A stretch of DNA of 64,000 nt from Curtobacterium sp. MCBD17_035 (GCF_003234815.2 NZ_CP126279.1:620001-684000), one strand, 5' to 3'. Counted from the stretch's first letter, positions 8,836 through 20,350 are shown. Numbers and translations: made by a program. The notes: generated by a model from the sequence alone, not told the origin.

Positions 8836-10389
8836 ATGACCACGACCAACATCGCCATCCCGGCCCCCGCCGCGGTGCCCGCGGTGCGCGTGGACCGGCT
8901 CCGTGACCTGCGCGACTGGAACCGCCTGGTCATCGCCACCGTCGCACGCGGCGTCATCGCCACCATCCTCGGCATGGCGCTCTGGGCCGTGGCACCGGCC
9001 GTGATCGGCTGGCACCCCACCACCGTCATGACGGGTTCGATGGAGCCGCGCCTCCAGCCGGGCGACGTCGTCGTCTCGAAGCCGGTCGCGCCGACCTCCC
9101 TCCACCTCGGTCAGGTCCTGCTGTACGACGACCCCGACCAGCCCGGCGAGCTCCGTCTCCACCGCTTCCACAAGGCGGGCGAGGACGGCCAGATCATCAC
9201 CAAGGGCGACGCCAACCCGCAGGCGGACTCCACGCCGATCACACGCAGCGCCGTCCACGGTGTCGGGTTCATCCGCGTGCCGTACATCGGGATGCCCGTC
9301 ATGTGGCTCCGCGACGGTGAGTGGAAGAAGGTCGTGATCCTCGTCCTCGCGCTCACCGCCATGGCGTTCCTGTCCACGATCGACGCACCGCTCCGTCGCG
9401 GCCCCGTCGTCGCCGCGACGGACGACGACGAAGCCGGGGAGGGCCTCCCGGACGACGTCGACGACCTGCTCATCCCCGTCCTCGTCGACGAGGACGAGGA
9501 CGAGGACGACGACGCGGACGTGCCGTCCGGTGCCCCCGCGGCACAGGGCCGGGAGGGACGTCGCCGTCTCCCCGCTCGCCTGTTCGCCCTCATCGTCGGC
9601 TCGGCCGTCGTGCTCGCCGCCGTCGGGACCGGACTGCTCCTGCCGAGCAAGGCCGAGGCCGCGCCCTTCGGCGCCATGACCTCCACGAGCGCGTCCTTCG
9701 GGGCCGCTTCGTCGTTCTCCTGCCTCGGTCGCACCGTGACCTACTCGCCGACGATCGACTACGCGTTCAACGCGGCGTCGGGCACGAGCGAGACCGACCT
9801 CGGTTCCAGCGGCACGACGGCCACGCTGTCGAGCGGTGTCACCCGCGTCGCCGGCACGTGCGGTTCGAGCCCGTACGTCACGCTCGACGGCGCGACCGGT
9901 CAGGTCACCTCGACGTCCACCACCAAGATCACCGCCCCCTCCGTGTTCACGGTCGAGGCGTGGATCCGGACCTCCACCGCCGCGGGCAAGGTCATCGGCT
10001 TCGGCAACAGCCAGACGGGCAGCTCGAGCGCGTACGACCGACAGCTGTACATCAACTCGGCGGGCGACGTCTCGTTCAGCGTCTACAACAGCGGCAACAT
10101 CACGCTCACGTCGACCAAGACGGTGACGGACGGCCGGTGGCACCACGTGGTCGGCACGATGTCGTCGAGCGGCATGGTCCTCTACGTCGACGGCGTCAGC
10201 GTCGCCACGAACACGAACACCGCTGCCGAGCCCGACTCCGGCTGGTGGCGCATCGGGTACGACAACCTGAGCGGCTGGCAGAACGCGCCCACGAGCAACT
10301 ACTACAAGGGCGACCTCGACGACGTCGCGGTCTACAACTCGGCCCTGTCGGCTGCCCAGGTCAGCGCGCTCTACTCCGCCGGCCGCTGA
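8836..10389 (+). CDS. SipW-type signal peptidase fused to a LamG domain
   Basis: A 517-aa protein with two recognisable halves. Residues about 1-185 are a SipW/ER-type signal peptidase I: membrane helix (about 35-57), catalytic Ser68 in TGSMEP, His109 in RLHRFH where bacterial LepB-type enzymes have Lys, the motif TKGDANPQAD (about 122-131), and a second helix (about 165-182). Then comes an acidic linker (about 196-229) and a third hydrophobic segment (about 249-270) ending in AEAAPFG, which looks like a cleavable site. Residues about 300-515 are a LamG/concanavalin-like fold (VEAWIRTST, GRWHHVVGTMS, GDLDDVAVYN). The likely main substrate is the upstream TasA-like protein. The start ATG follows GAGGAACGAGTC. 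Confidence 0.8.
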   Translation: MTTTNIAIPAPAAVPAVRVDRLRDLRDWNRLVIATVARGVIATILGMALWAVAPAVIGWHPTTVMTGSMEPRLQPGDVVVSKPVAPTSLHLGQVLLYDDPDQPGELRLHRFHKAGEDGQIITKGDANPQADSTPITRSAVHGVGFIRVPYIGMPVMWLRDGEWKKVVILVLALTAMAFLSTIDAPLRRGPVVAATDDDEAGEGLPDDVDDLLIPVLVDEDEDEDDDADVPSGAPAAQGREGRRRLPARLFALIVGSAVVLAAVGTGLLLPSKAEAAPFGAMTSTSASFGAASSFSCLGRTVTYSPTIDYAFNAASGTSETDLGSSGTTATLSSGVTRVAGTCGSSPYVTLDGATGQVTSTSTTKITAPSVFTVEAWIRTSTAAGKVIGFGNSQTGSSSAYDRQLYINSAGDVSFSVYNSGNITLTSTKTVTDGRWHHVVGTMSSSGMVLYVDGVSVATNTNTAAEPDSGWWRIGYDNLSGWQNAPTSNYYKGDLDDVAVYNSALSAAQVSALYSAGR

Positions 10390-10401
10390 TCCTCCCAGAC
10401 C

Positions 10402-10443
10402 CCCGCGGTGCACGGTGTCCCTGACCGGCACCGTGACCGCGGG
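10402..10443. terminator. hairpin terminator after the SipW-LamG gene
   Basis: Arms CCCGCGGT/ACCGCGGG with an inner CACGGTG/CACCGTG stem and a short loop, 12 bp after the stop. It closes the secretion unit before the sbcDC promoter region. Confidence 0.65.
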
Positions 10444-10532
10444 CCCCACAGCCCGGCGTAGCCGGCGATGTCCGCGGTGCCCGCTACCGTGACGTGGTCC
10501 GGACGCTCCGGGCGCAGCGGCGGAGGGGGCAC

Positions 10533-11687
10533 ATGCGGATCCTGCACACGGGGGACTGGCACCTCGGGCGGACACTGCTCGGCGCGGACCTGCTCGACCA
10601 CCAGGCGGCCTTCCTGGACCACCTCGTCGATCTCGTGCAGGAGCACGCGGTGGACCTGGTCGTCGTCGCGGGCGACGTCTACGACCGGGCGGTCCCACCC
10701 GTGCCCGCCGTCCGCATGCTGTCCCGCGTGCTGGAGCGACTGAGCGCCCTCGCCCCCGTCGTCGTGACGCCCGGCAACCACGACTCCGCCGTGCGCCTCG
10801 GCTTCGGCGCCGGCGTGATGGCGCAACGGGTCCGGATCCTCGCCGAGGTCGAGCGGCTGCACGAGCCGGTCCTCCTGGACGACGACCACGGCACGGTCGC
10901 CGTCTACGGGGTGCCCTACCTCGCGCCGGACATGGTGCGCCATGCGCTCGCGGCCGATCCCGACGCGCCGCTCGCACGCTCGCACGAGGCCGTCGTCCGT
11001 GCCGCACTCGACCGGGTCCGCGCCGACCTCGGTCGCCGTCCCGGTGTCCGGAGCGTCGTGGTCGCGCACGCGTTCGTCGGCGGCGGCGCACCGAGCGAGA
11101 GCGAGCAGGACATCCGCGTGGGCGGTGTCGACCGCGTGCCCGCGGGCGTGTTCGACGGCATCGACTACGTCGCTCTCGGGCACCTGCACGGCCCTCAGCG
11201 GGTCGGCGACGCCGACCGCATCCGGTACGCCGGTTCGCCGCTCGCGTTCTCGTTCGGCGAGCGGCACCAGCGCAAGTCGGTGACCCTCGTGGAGCTCGGT
11301 GCGGACGGCGGTGTGTCCGTCGAGTTGCTCCCCGCACCCGTGCCGCGGCGGCTCGTCGACGTCCGGGCGACGATGGCCGAGATCGAGCAGGGGGCGGCCG
11401 CCGAGCACGCCGATGCCTGGGTCCGTGTGAGCGTCACCGACACCGTGCATCCGGATCGCATGTACGCGCGGGTGAAGGACCGGTTCCCCCACGCCCTGTC
11501 GATCCTCCACGAGCCCGCGGGCGGTGTCACCGATCGCACCGCCGCGACCGTCACCGCCGCGTCGGACCCGGTCGAGGTCGCGGCCGACTTCGTGGCGTTC
11601 GCGACCGGTGGCCCGGCGACCGAGGCCGAGACCGCCGTGTTGCGCGACGCGTACGAGGCCGCCCTCGCCGCCGGAGGGGAGCGCTGA
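10533..11687 (+). CDS. sbcD: exonuclease subunit SbcD
   Basis: Nuclease subunit of the SbcCD (Mre11-Rad50-like) complex that opens hairpins and protein-blocked DNA ends. The 384-aa protein has the calcineurin-like phosphoesterase motifs HTGDWHLG (N-terminus), AGDVYDR, TPGNHDS, VVAHAFVGG and LGHLHGPQ, all with metal-binding Asp/His/Asn in place. The ATG at 10533 follows GGAGGGGG. Its stop overlaps the start of sbcC (TGATG), so the two are translationally coupled. Length is normal for the family. Confidence 0.95.
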   Translation: MRILHTGDWHLGRTLLGADLLDHQAAFLDHLVDLVQEHAVDLVVVAGDVYDRAVPPVPAVRMLSRVLERLSALAPVVVTPGNHDSAVRLGFGAGVMAQRVRILAEVERLHEPVLLDDDHGTVAVYGVPYLAPDMVRHALAADPDAPLARSHEAVVRAALDRVRADLGRRPGVRSVVVAHAFVGGGAPSESEQDIRVGGVDRVPAGVFDGIDYVALGHLHGPQRVGDADRIRYAGSPLAFSFGERHQRKSVTLVELGADGGVSVELLPAPVPRRLVDVRATMAEIEQGAAAEHADAWVRVSVTDTVHPDRMYARVKDRFPHALSILHEPAGGVTDRTAATVTAASDPVEVAADFVAFATGGPATEAETAVLRDAYEAALAAGGER

Positions 11688-14600
11688 TGTACCTGCACCA
11701 CCTCCGTCTCGCCGCCATCGGTCCGTACGCCGAGACGGTCGACATCGACTTCGCGGCGCTCGGGGCCTCGGGTGTGTTCCTGCTGGAAGGGCCGACGGGC
11801 GCGGGCAAGTCGACGATCATCGACGCCGTCGTGTTCGCCCTCTACGGGTCGCTCGCGGGCGAGGGTGCGAGCAAGGACCGCCTCCACAGCCACCACGCCG
11901 AGGCCGGGGTCGAGCCATTCGTCGAGCTCGTGTTCGAGACCGCGGCAGGGGTCCACCGGGTCCGGCGCACCCCCGCCCACGACCGCCCGAAGAAGAGCGG
12001 AGGCGGCACGACGCGGCAGAACGCGTCGGCCCGCCTGTGGCGGCTGGCCGCGCCCGGGGACGACGTCGGGGAACCCCTGTCGATCGCGACGCAAGAGGTC
12101 GGCGCCGAGGTCCAGCGCATCATCGGGCTCGACCGCGCCCAGTTCGTGCAGACCGTCGTGCTGCCGCAGGGGGAGTTCGCCCGCTTCCTGCGCGCTCCCG
12201 GTGAGGACCGTCGTGCACTGCTGCAGTCGCTGTTCGGCACCGACGTGTACGAGCGCACGACCGAGGAACTCGTCGCTCGCCGCCGTGCGGCCGCCGCGGC
12301 GGTCGAGCGTGCGGACGCCGCCGTGCACGACGCGCTCAACCGCCTCGCCGAGGCGGCGGGCCTCGAGACCGTCGACGAGCTCGCGTCCGATGCCGTGGTC
12401 GCCGAGGTCACCGCCGCCGCGCACGAGGCGACCACGGCCCGGGACGCCGCTGCGGGTGCCGCCGCGCGCGCTCGCGCCGACCTGGCGGACGCGGAACGCC
12501 GGGCGCGGTCACTCCGGCGCCGGGCGGACCTGCTCGGCCGACAGGCCGCGCTGTCGGACCGCGCGGAGCAGGTCGCCGGTGCCCGGGCCCGGCTCGAGCT
12601 CGCGGAACGGGCCGGCCGCGTGCTCGGCCTGGTCGTCGGCCTCGACACCGCCCGCACGCGTGCGGAGCGTCGCGGCGCGGACCTCGCGCGGGTCGTCGCC
12701 GAGCACCGGGACGCCCTCACACGCCACACCGTCGGGGTGGGCGCCGGAGCCGGTGGCGCGCCGCTGGACGCGGACGGCAGCGTGTTCGAGGACCTCGAGT
12801 CGATGCCGGCGGTCGACACCACCGCGCTCGCCGCGCACGCCGCCGCGCTCCGCGACGTCGTCGCGGGTGTGCGGCACGCCGTCGCGCTCGAGCGCGATCT
12901 GCCGGCCCGACGCGCCGCCCTCGCCACGGCCCGCGCCGAGCTCGCCCGCGCCGAGGAGCGCCGCGCCGCGCTCGAACCCCTCCTCGACGCCCGGCCCGCC
13001 GAACGGCTCGCGCTCGTCACGATCTCCCGCGCGGCCGCGGACCGGGCCGCCGACGGACCCGTCGCGGAGCGCGCGCTGGCCGACCTCGACGCCGTGCGGG
13101 CCCTGCTCGACGACCGCGACCGCGCCGCGGCCGACGCGACCGCCGCCGACGCCGACCTCGCCGCCGCGTCGCTCCGGGCGCAGGCGGCCATCACGCACGA
13201 GGCCGACCTGCGGACACGACGGGCGGCGGGCCTCGCGGGTGAGCTCGCCGGCGTCCTGACGCCGGGAGAGCCCTGCCCGGTGTGTGGTTCCGTCGACCAC
13301 CCGGCGGTCGCGGCGCCGCTCGACGGCCACCCGACGGACGACGACATCGAGGCCGCCGCCGACGCCCGCGCCACCGCCGACGTCGACCAACGCGCCGCCG
13401 CCGCTCGGCAGGCCGTCGCGCGGCGTGAGTGCGACCGGCTCACCACCGCGATCGGTGCGGTGACGCCCGAGTCCGTCGCCGCGACCGCGTCGGCGCTGCG
13501 CGACCGGATCGCGCGTGCGCACGCTGCCGCGGCCGAGGTCGCCCGGGCCGAGGAGCAGCTCGAGGCGTTCGACCGCGACACCCGCGCCCTGGCCGAGGAA
13601 CGCAGCACGCTGGCCGCGCAGGTGGCGGCCGGGCGCGCCGGCCACGCCGCCGATGCCGCCGCCCTCGCCGCCGACGAGGCCACCGTGGAGCGCTGCCGTG
13701 CCTCGGTGGTCGACGCCGGCGGTGTCGGCACCGGCTCGCTCGACCAGGCCGTCGCCGCGCTCGATCGTGACGCGGCCGCCTGCGCAGCCGTCGCCGCCGC
13801 GGCCGACGCCCTGCGGAGCGACGACCGTGACGTGCTGGCCCGCGCAGCGGAGGTCGAGCGCGCGCTGGGGGACGCGGGGTTCGCCGACGCCGACGCCGCC
13901 CGCGCCGCCGGGCTCGGGCCGGACGAGGCGTCGCGGCTCCGGTCCGAGGTCGCGGGAGCCGAACGCGAGCACGCGGTCGTGCAGGCCGGCCTCGCCGAGG
14001 CGGACGTCGCCGCGGCCGAGCACGACGCCGTCGACGGAGCCGAGTTGGAGGCCGTCCGGACGCGTGCCGACGGAGCCGAGGAGGCCCTCCAGGCCGCCAC
14101 CGGTGCGGCGGCGACCGCGGAGGCCCGTGCGGCCGCGACCTCGGCTCGACGCGCCGACCTCACCCGGGCGGTGCGGGCACGACAGGAGACCTCGGCCGAG
14201 AGCCGCGCGGTGGTCCGCCTCGCCGACATCGCGACCGCGGCGTCGAGCGTCAACCCGACGGGCATCACGCTCGGCACGTACGTGCTCATGCGGCGGTTCG
14301 AGGACGTCGTCGCCGCCGCGAACAGTCGGCTCGGCGCGATGCTCGGGGGCCGGTTCGCGCTCGAGGCCTCGGACGAGCGCGAGACGTCCTCGCGCGCCCG
14401 TCGCACGGGTCTGGCCCTGGCGGTGCGCGACCACGAGACCGGACGCACGCGCGATCCCCGGAGCCTGTCGGGTGGCGAGACGTTCACGACGTCGCTGTGT
14501 CTGGCGCTCGGCCTCGCCGACGTCGTCCAGGCCGAGGCCGGCGGTGTCGAGCTCGGCACCCTGTTCGTGGACGAGGGGTTCGGCACGCTCGACCCGGAGA

Positions 14601-14758
14601 CGCTCGACGGCGTCGTCGGGCAGCTGACGCGTCTGACGGCCGGCGGACGCCAGGTCGGCATCGTCAGCCACGTCGAGGAGCTCAAACAGCGGATCCCCGA
14701 CCGGATCGAGGTCCGGCGAGCACCGGGCGGAGGGTCGACGGTGCGGACGACGGTGTGA
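11687..14758 (+). CDS. sbcC: exonuclease subunit SbcC (Rad50-like ATPase)
   Basis: SMC-type ATPase partner of SbcD. In 1023 aa the order is: Walker A GPTGAGKST (about residue 36), N-terminal coiled coil rich in Ala/Arg/Glu, zinc hook CPVCGS (about 529), C-terminal coiled coil, ABC signature LSGGET (about 927) and Walker B LFVDEGFGTLD (about 960). All key motifs are intact. The coiled coils are unusually rich in alanine and valine, as expected from the high GC content. It shares an overlapping stop/start with sbcD. Confidence 0.95.
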   Translation: MYLHHLRLAAIGPYAETVDIDFAALGASGVFLLEGPTGAGKSTIIDAVVFALYGSLAGEGASKDRLHSHHAEAGVEPFVELVFETAAGVHRVRRTPAHDRPKKSGGGTTRQNASARLWRLAAPGDDVGEPLSIATQEVGAEVQRIIGLDRAQFVQTVVLPQGEFARFLRAPGEDRRALLQSLFGTDVYERTTEELVARRRAAAAAVERADAAVHDALNRLAEAAGLETVDELASDAVVAEVTAAAHEATTARDAAAGAAARARADLADAERRARSLRRRADLLGRQAALSDRAEQVAGARARLELAERAGRVLGLVVGLDTARTRAERRGADLARVVAEHRDALTRHTVGVGAGAGGAPLDADGSVFEDLESMPAVDTTALAAHAAALRDVVAGVRHAVALERDLPARRAALATARAELARAEERRAALEPLLDARPAERLALVTISRAAADRAADGPVAERALADLDAVRALLDDRDRAAADATAADADLAAASLRAQAAITHEADLRTRRAAGLAGELAGVLTPGEPCPVCGSVDHPAVAAPLDGHPTDDDIEAAADARATADVDQRAAAARQAVARRECDRLTTAIGAVTPESVAATASALRDRIARAHAAAAEVARAEEQLEAFDRDTRALAEERSTLAAQVAAGRAGHAADAAALAADEATVERCRASVVDAGGVGTGSLDQAVAALDRDAAACAAVAAAADALRSDDRDVLARAAEVERALGDAGFADADAARAAGLGPDEASRLRSEVAGAEREHAVVQAGLAEADVAAAEHDAVDGAELEAVRTRADGAEEALQAATGAAATAEARAAATSARRADLTRAVRARQETSAESRAVVRLADIATAASSVNPTGITLGTYVLMRRFEDVVAAANSRLGAMLGGRFALEASDERETSSRARRTGLALAVRDHETGRTRDPRSLSGGETFTTSLCLALGLADVVQAEAGGVELGTLFVDEGFGTLDPETLDGVVGQLTRLTAGGRQVGIVSHVEELKQRIPDRIEVRRAPGGGSTVRTTV

Positions 14759-14770
14759 CCCGCGCGGAGC

Positions 14771-15271
14771 TCAGGCCCCGACGACCGGCAACGCGTACCG
14801 GACGACGGGGTCGCCGCCGAGTGGATGCGGCACGGGGTCGCCCTCCGGCCGGAACCCCGCTGCCTCGTACACCGCGATGGCCCGGGCGTTGGTCACCCGG
14901 CTCTCGAGCTCGACGAGCACCGCGCCGCTGGCCTCGGCCTCGGCGAGGACGCGCTCGAGCAGGGCCCGTCCGACGCCCAGACCCCTGGCGTCCGGCCGCG
15001 TGGCGAACAGCTCGAGCCCGACCACCGCGTCGCCCCGGTCACTCGTCACCGCGAAGCCGACGATCTCCGACCCGGCGCCGCAGTCACCGGTGCGGGTCGC
15101 GACGAGGAGCTCCGCCCCCGGCAGGGCGAACTTGGACCGGGCGCGTTCCCGCACGGGCGCGCCCTGGTCCTCGCCGTCGCGGTCGGTGAGCGCCGCCAAC
15201 CAGAGGTCGACGCACGCGTCCGCCTCGATCGCGGTGCCGGGCCGGACCTGGATGCCGTCCAGCGCGCTCAC
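14771..15271 (-). CDS. GNAT family N-acetyltransferase
   Basis: A 166-aa acetyl-CoA-dependent transferase. The acetyl-CoA binding loop is seen in ARGLGVGRALLERVL and the C-terminal strand-helix in NARAIAVYEAAGF. The GTG start at 15271 overlaps the stop of the upstream ketopantoate-reductase-like gene (GTGA), so the two form one unit. The substrate is not evident. It converges on sbcC with a 12-bp gap. Confidence 0.85.
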   Translation of the reverse strand: MSALDGIQVRPGTAIEADACVDLWLAALTDRDGEDQGAPVRERARSKFALPGAELLVATRTGDCGAGSEIVGFAVTSDRGDAVVGLELFATRPDARGLGVGRALLERVLAEAEASGAVLVELESRVTNARAIAVYEAAGFRPEGDPVPHPLGGDPVVRYALPVVGA

Positions 15272-16311
15272 GCCGCCACCCCCGCCGCCAGTGTCGCGAA
15301 CCGGCTGCGGATCTCGTCGGGTGTGACGGCTCCGGGCTGGAGGTGGTCGCGGGCGGCGACGCGTGCCAGGTGCTGCACGAGCGCGTTCCGCGGTGCGTGC
15401 GTGCCGGCCGACCGCGCGAGCAGCGCGATCTCGCCGTTGAGGTAGTCGGTCTCGATCGAGCCGGACCCGCGCACGAGCGATTGCCAGGACGACCCGCCGA
15501 GTTCGTGCTCGACGCCCGGGACGGGGCGGGAGCGGAACGTGTCGCCCCGTCGGGCCTTCTCGGTCGCGTCGGACACCGCCTGGACACCGGCGGCGGCGTA
15601 GACCCCGAGGGCTTCCTCGCGGAGCGCCGACGCGAGGTCCCGCCAGGACGCCCCGTCCGGACCGAGCAGGGCCTGGAGGCCGTTCGCCAGGTTCGACAGC
15701 AGCTTCTGGTACTTCCACCCCATCACGTCGGCCTCCGGGTACACGTCGACGCCGCTCGCGCGGAAGTCCGCCGCGAACGCCGCCACGACCGGGTCGTCGT
15801 CGACCGGGCGGGCCGGGTACGCGCCGATGGTGAGGATGCCGATCGTCGGCGCGATGCTCACGACGACCTCTGCGGGGTCGAGGCTCACCGCGGGGAGCCA
15901 GACGCAGACGCCGTACACGCGTTCGAAGTACCGGAGGGCGATGCGTTCGGACTCGACGCCGTTGAGTGCGGTGGAGACGGGGAGCAGGTCGCCCGCGGTA
16001 CCGATGACCGTGCCGCCGACGTCGTGCACGGGCGCGTCCGCCCAGGTCCGGAGCGCCTCGTCCGCCTGCTGCGTCTTCGTCGTCAGGACGAGCACGTCGT
16101 CGTCGCGAAGCGCGGCCTCGTCCGGGGCCTCGACGACCGCGACCGGGACGGTGACGTCCTCGTCGGGTGTCCGCAGCCGGATCCCGCGGTCGCGCAGGGC
16201 CGCGGCCCGGGCCCCGCGGGCGACGAGGACGGGCGGGTTCGGGCTGTGGCGGGCGAGGCGGGCCGCCAGGGCGCCGCCGATCGATCCGGCCCCGATGATG
16301 ACGTAACGCAC
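15268..16311 (-). CDS. ketopantoate reductase family protein (ApbA/PanE-like)
   Basis: NADPH-dependent reductase of the 2-dehydropantoate 2-reductase family, 347 aa, longer than typical PanE (about 300). The N-terminal Rossmann motif is GAGSIGG with dinucleotide-binding strand MRYVII; a lysine in TTKTQQ and the C-terminal helical domain (WKYQKLLSNLANGL) correspond to the catalytic Lys regions. True pantoate synthesis is not certain because many paralogues act on other 2-keto acids. It is co-oriented and overlapping with the GNAT gene. Confidence 0.8.
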   Translation of the reverse strand: MRYVIIGAGSIGGALAARLARHSPNPPVLVARGARAAALRDRGIRLRTPDEDVTVPVAVVEAPDEAALRDDDVLVLTTKTQQADEALRTWADAPVHDVGGTVIGTAGDLLPVSTALNGVESERIALRYFERVYGVCVWLPAVSLDPAEVVVSIAPTIGILTIGAYPARPVDDDPVVAAFAADFRASGVDVYPEADVMGWKYQKLLSNLANGLQALLGPDGASWRDLASALREEALGVYAAAGVQAVSDATEKARRGDTFRSRPVPGVEHELGGSSWQSLVRGSGSIETDYLNGEIALLARSAGTHAPRNALVQHLARVAARDHLQPGAVTPDEIRSRFATLAAGVAA

Positions 16312-16417
16312 ACGTCATGCGTACCACGGGCCTCCCGGCAGGCTCCGGGCGGACGCGGACGCGGGTCCCGACGCCGGAGCGGAGTGTCCGGCGAGGTCGG
16401 CCCGGTAGCCTTCCGGC

Positions 16418-17518
16418 GTGAGCGTCCCCTACCACCGCCTGTTCCGCGTCCACTCGCGCTGGCGGTGGTGGCGACCCCTGGTGGCGCTGGCCGTGTTCCT
16501 CGGGTTCTACCTCGTCAGCCAGGTGCTCATCGCGATCGGGTTCTTCGTGCCGATCCTGGCGCGATCGGGTGTGTCGGGCCTCCAGCGGTTCGCGCACGAG
16601 ATCCAGCACGACGCGCTGTCGTCGACGGATCCGCTCGTGCTCGGGCTGACGCTCGCCTCCCTCGTGTTGCTGTTGCCGGCGATCATGGCGGCGGTCCGGA
16701 TCGCCGGGCTCGGAACGTGGGGTCAGCTGTCCTCGGTGCGGTTCCGCGTGCGCTGGGGGTGGATGGCGCGCTGTCTGCTCCCGCTCCTCGTGCTCGCGGT
16801 CCTCACGGTCGGCATCCAGGGCTGGTCGATGTTCCACACGCCCGGCGCCGGCTTCCTCACCTTCGGCACACGGCAGCTCGGGCACCAGACGGTGTCCTCG
16901 ACGACGCTCATCGTGACCGTGGTCATGGTCGTCGTGCTCGTGCCGTTCCAGGCCGCGGCCGAGGAGTACATCTTCCGCGGGTTCCTCATGCAGACGATCG
17001 GCTCGTGGGTGCGGAACCCGATCCCGGCCGTCCTCGTGTCGACGATCTGCTTCGCCCTGCTGCACCTGCCGAACGGGTACGACGTGTGGGGGATCGTCGA
17101 CGTGGGGTCGTTCGGCGCCATCGCGGCGATCCTCGCCTGGCGGACGGGTGGCCTCGAGTCGGGGATCCTCGCCCACGCGCTCAACAACGTGGTCATCTTC
17201 CTGCTGCAGGCCCCGGGGTGGTCGCGGCTCGACACCACGTCCTCCGACGGCTCGGCCGGTGGCGCGATCGTCACCATCGTCACCATGGGGATCTACGCGC
17301 TGCTCGTCGACCTGCTCGCGCGGCGGTCGCGGCTCGACCGTCGACGCCCGGGCGCGGAGGGTCCGCGGTTCCGCGGGCGGACGCCGATCTGGAGCAGCAC
17401 CGTCGAGCCCGGTTGGGAGGCCGTGCCCACCACCGCGGACGTCCTCCCCACCTCGGACGCGAGCGTGATCGCCCACACCGGGACGGACCGGGAGGACCGT
17501 GTCGGCGGACGCCCGTAG
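16418..17518 (+). CDS. CPBP family intramembrane metalloprotease
   Basis: A 366-aa polytopic membrane protein with the CAAX-protease/bacteriocin-processing (CPBP, Rce1-like) signature. Motif 1 is AAEEYIFRGF (EExxxR, about residue 181-190), motif 2 contains the His in FALLHLP, and motif 3 is HALNN. About eight hydrophobic segments are visible. The hydrophilic tail of about 75 residues is likely cytoplasmic and not part of the protease core. The GTG start at 16418 gives the basic N-terminus before the first helix. Substrate unknown. Confidence 0.85.
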   Translation: MSVPYHRLFRVHSRWRWWRPLVALAVFLGFYLVSQVLIAIGFFVPILARSGVSGLQRFAHEIQHDALSSTDPLVLGLTLASLVLLLPAIMAAVRIAGLGTWGQLSSVRFRVRWGWMARCLLPLLVLAVLTVGIQGWSMFHTPGAGFLTFGTRQLGHQTVSSTTLIVTVVMVVVLVPFQAAAEEYIFRGFLMQTIGSWVRNPIPAVLVSTICFALLHLPNGYDVWGIVDVGSFGAIAAILAWRTGGLESGILAHALNNVVIFLLQAPGWSRLDTTSSDGSAGGAIVTIVTMGIYALLVDLLARRSRLDRRRPGAEGPRFRGRTPIWSSTVEPGWEAVPTTADVLPTSDASVIAHTGTDREDRVGGRP

Positions 17519-17527
17519 GCTGCCGGC

Positions 17528-19396
<1,869 letters not shown>

Positions 19397-19480
19397 CTCG
19401 CCGTCCTCGCGGGCTCCTCGGCGTAGCGTCGGCGGCGCTGCCGCGGCGACCGAGCCGGGCACCGGACGGAGGAGGCGCGC

Positions 19481-20350
19481 ATGCGGGTGACGGTGTTGGG
19501 GACGGGCGCGATGGGTGCCGGCGTCGCGGGGTCGCTCCTGCGCGAGGGGCACGACGTGACGGTGTGGAACCGTTCCGCCCAGCGTGCGCAGCCCCTCGGC
19601 GAACAGGGCGCCACGGTCGCGACCTCGCCCGCTGACGCCGTGGCATCGGCGCAGGTCGTCCTGCTGACGCTGTTCGACATCGACGCCGTGCTCGAGGTCC
19701 TCGGGCAGGCGGCGGACGCGGCCCCCGAGTCGGCCATCTGGGTCCAGAGTTCGACCATCGGCCTCGAGGGCACGGAGCGCGTGGTGCGCGTCGCTGCCGA
19801 GCACGGGATCACCCTGGTCGAGGCGATGATGCTCGGGACGAAGGGACCGGCGGAGCAGGGCAAGCTCACCATGCTCGCCGCCGGTCCGGAGGAGTTCGTC
19901 GACCGCGTCCGGCCGGTGCTCGAGGCCATCAGCGTCAAGATCGTCGTCGCCGGGGACGCGGTCGGGGCGGGGACCGCACTGAAGCTCGCCGCGAACGCCT
20001 GGATCGCCTCGATCACGGCCGCGACTGCGCAGTCGCTCACGCTCACCTCCGCACTCGGACTCGACCCCGACCTCTTCCTGCAGGCGATCGACGGCAGCGC
20101 CTCCGACTCGCAGTACGCGCACACCAAGGGCGCCGCGATGATCGCCGACCGGTTCGACCCGCAGTTCGCGCTCGACGGACTCCGGAAGGACATCGGCCTG
20201 ATGGTCGACGCGGCGAACGAGTCCGGCGTCAGCACGACGCTGCTCGACGCCCTCGTGGCCGTCTACGGCCAGGCGAGCGCCGCGGGGCACGGTGGAGACG
20301 ACATCGCCGCCGTCGTCACGGGGTTCCGGCCGCAGGGCGCGGCCGACTGA
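19481..20350 (+). CDS. NAD(P)-dependent oxidoreductase, beta-hydroxyacid dehydrogenase family
   Basis: A 289-aa protein of the 3-hydroxyisobutyrate/6-phosphogluconate dehydrogenase superfamily. The N-terminal dinucleotide motif is GTGAMGAGVAGSLL; residues in VWNRSAQRAQ after strand 2 suggest NADP preference. The catalytic-lysine region (GTALKLAANAWIASI) and the C-terminal helical domain are present. The substrate could be a short hydroxyacid, a tartronate semialdehyde or an imine, and cannot be settled here. GGAGGAG sits upstream of the ATG. Confidence 0.85.
   Translation: MRVTVLGTGAMGAGVAGSLLREGHDVTVWNRSAQRAQPLGEQGATVATSPADAVASAQVVLLTLFDIDAVLEVLGQAADAAPESAIWVQSSTIGLEGTERVVRVAAEHGITLVEAMMLGTKGPAEQGKLTMLAAGPEEFVDRVRPVLEAISVKIVVAGDAVGAGTALKLAANAWIASITAATAQSLTLTSALGLDPDLFLQAIDGSASDSQYAHTKGAAMIADRFDPQFALDGLRKDIGLMVDAANESGVSTTLLDALVAVYGQASAAGHGGDDIAAVVTGFRPQGAAD

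Noticed and set aside
8632..11337. 901-codon minus-strand frame
   Set aside because: It lies antisense to the SipW-LamG and sbcD genes, is arginine-rich and has no recognisable domain.
11842..14685. 947-codon minus-strand frame opposite sbcC
   Set aside because: Composition is Ser/Ala/Arg shadow; sbcC has all family motifs in the other strand.
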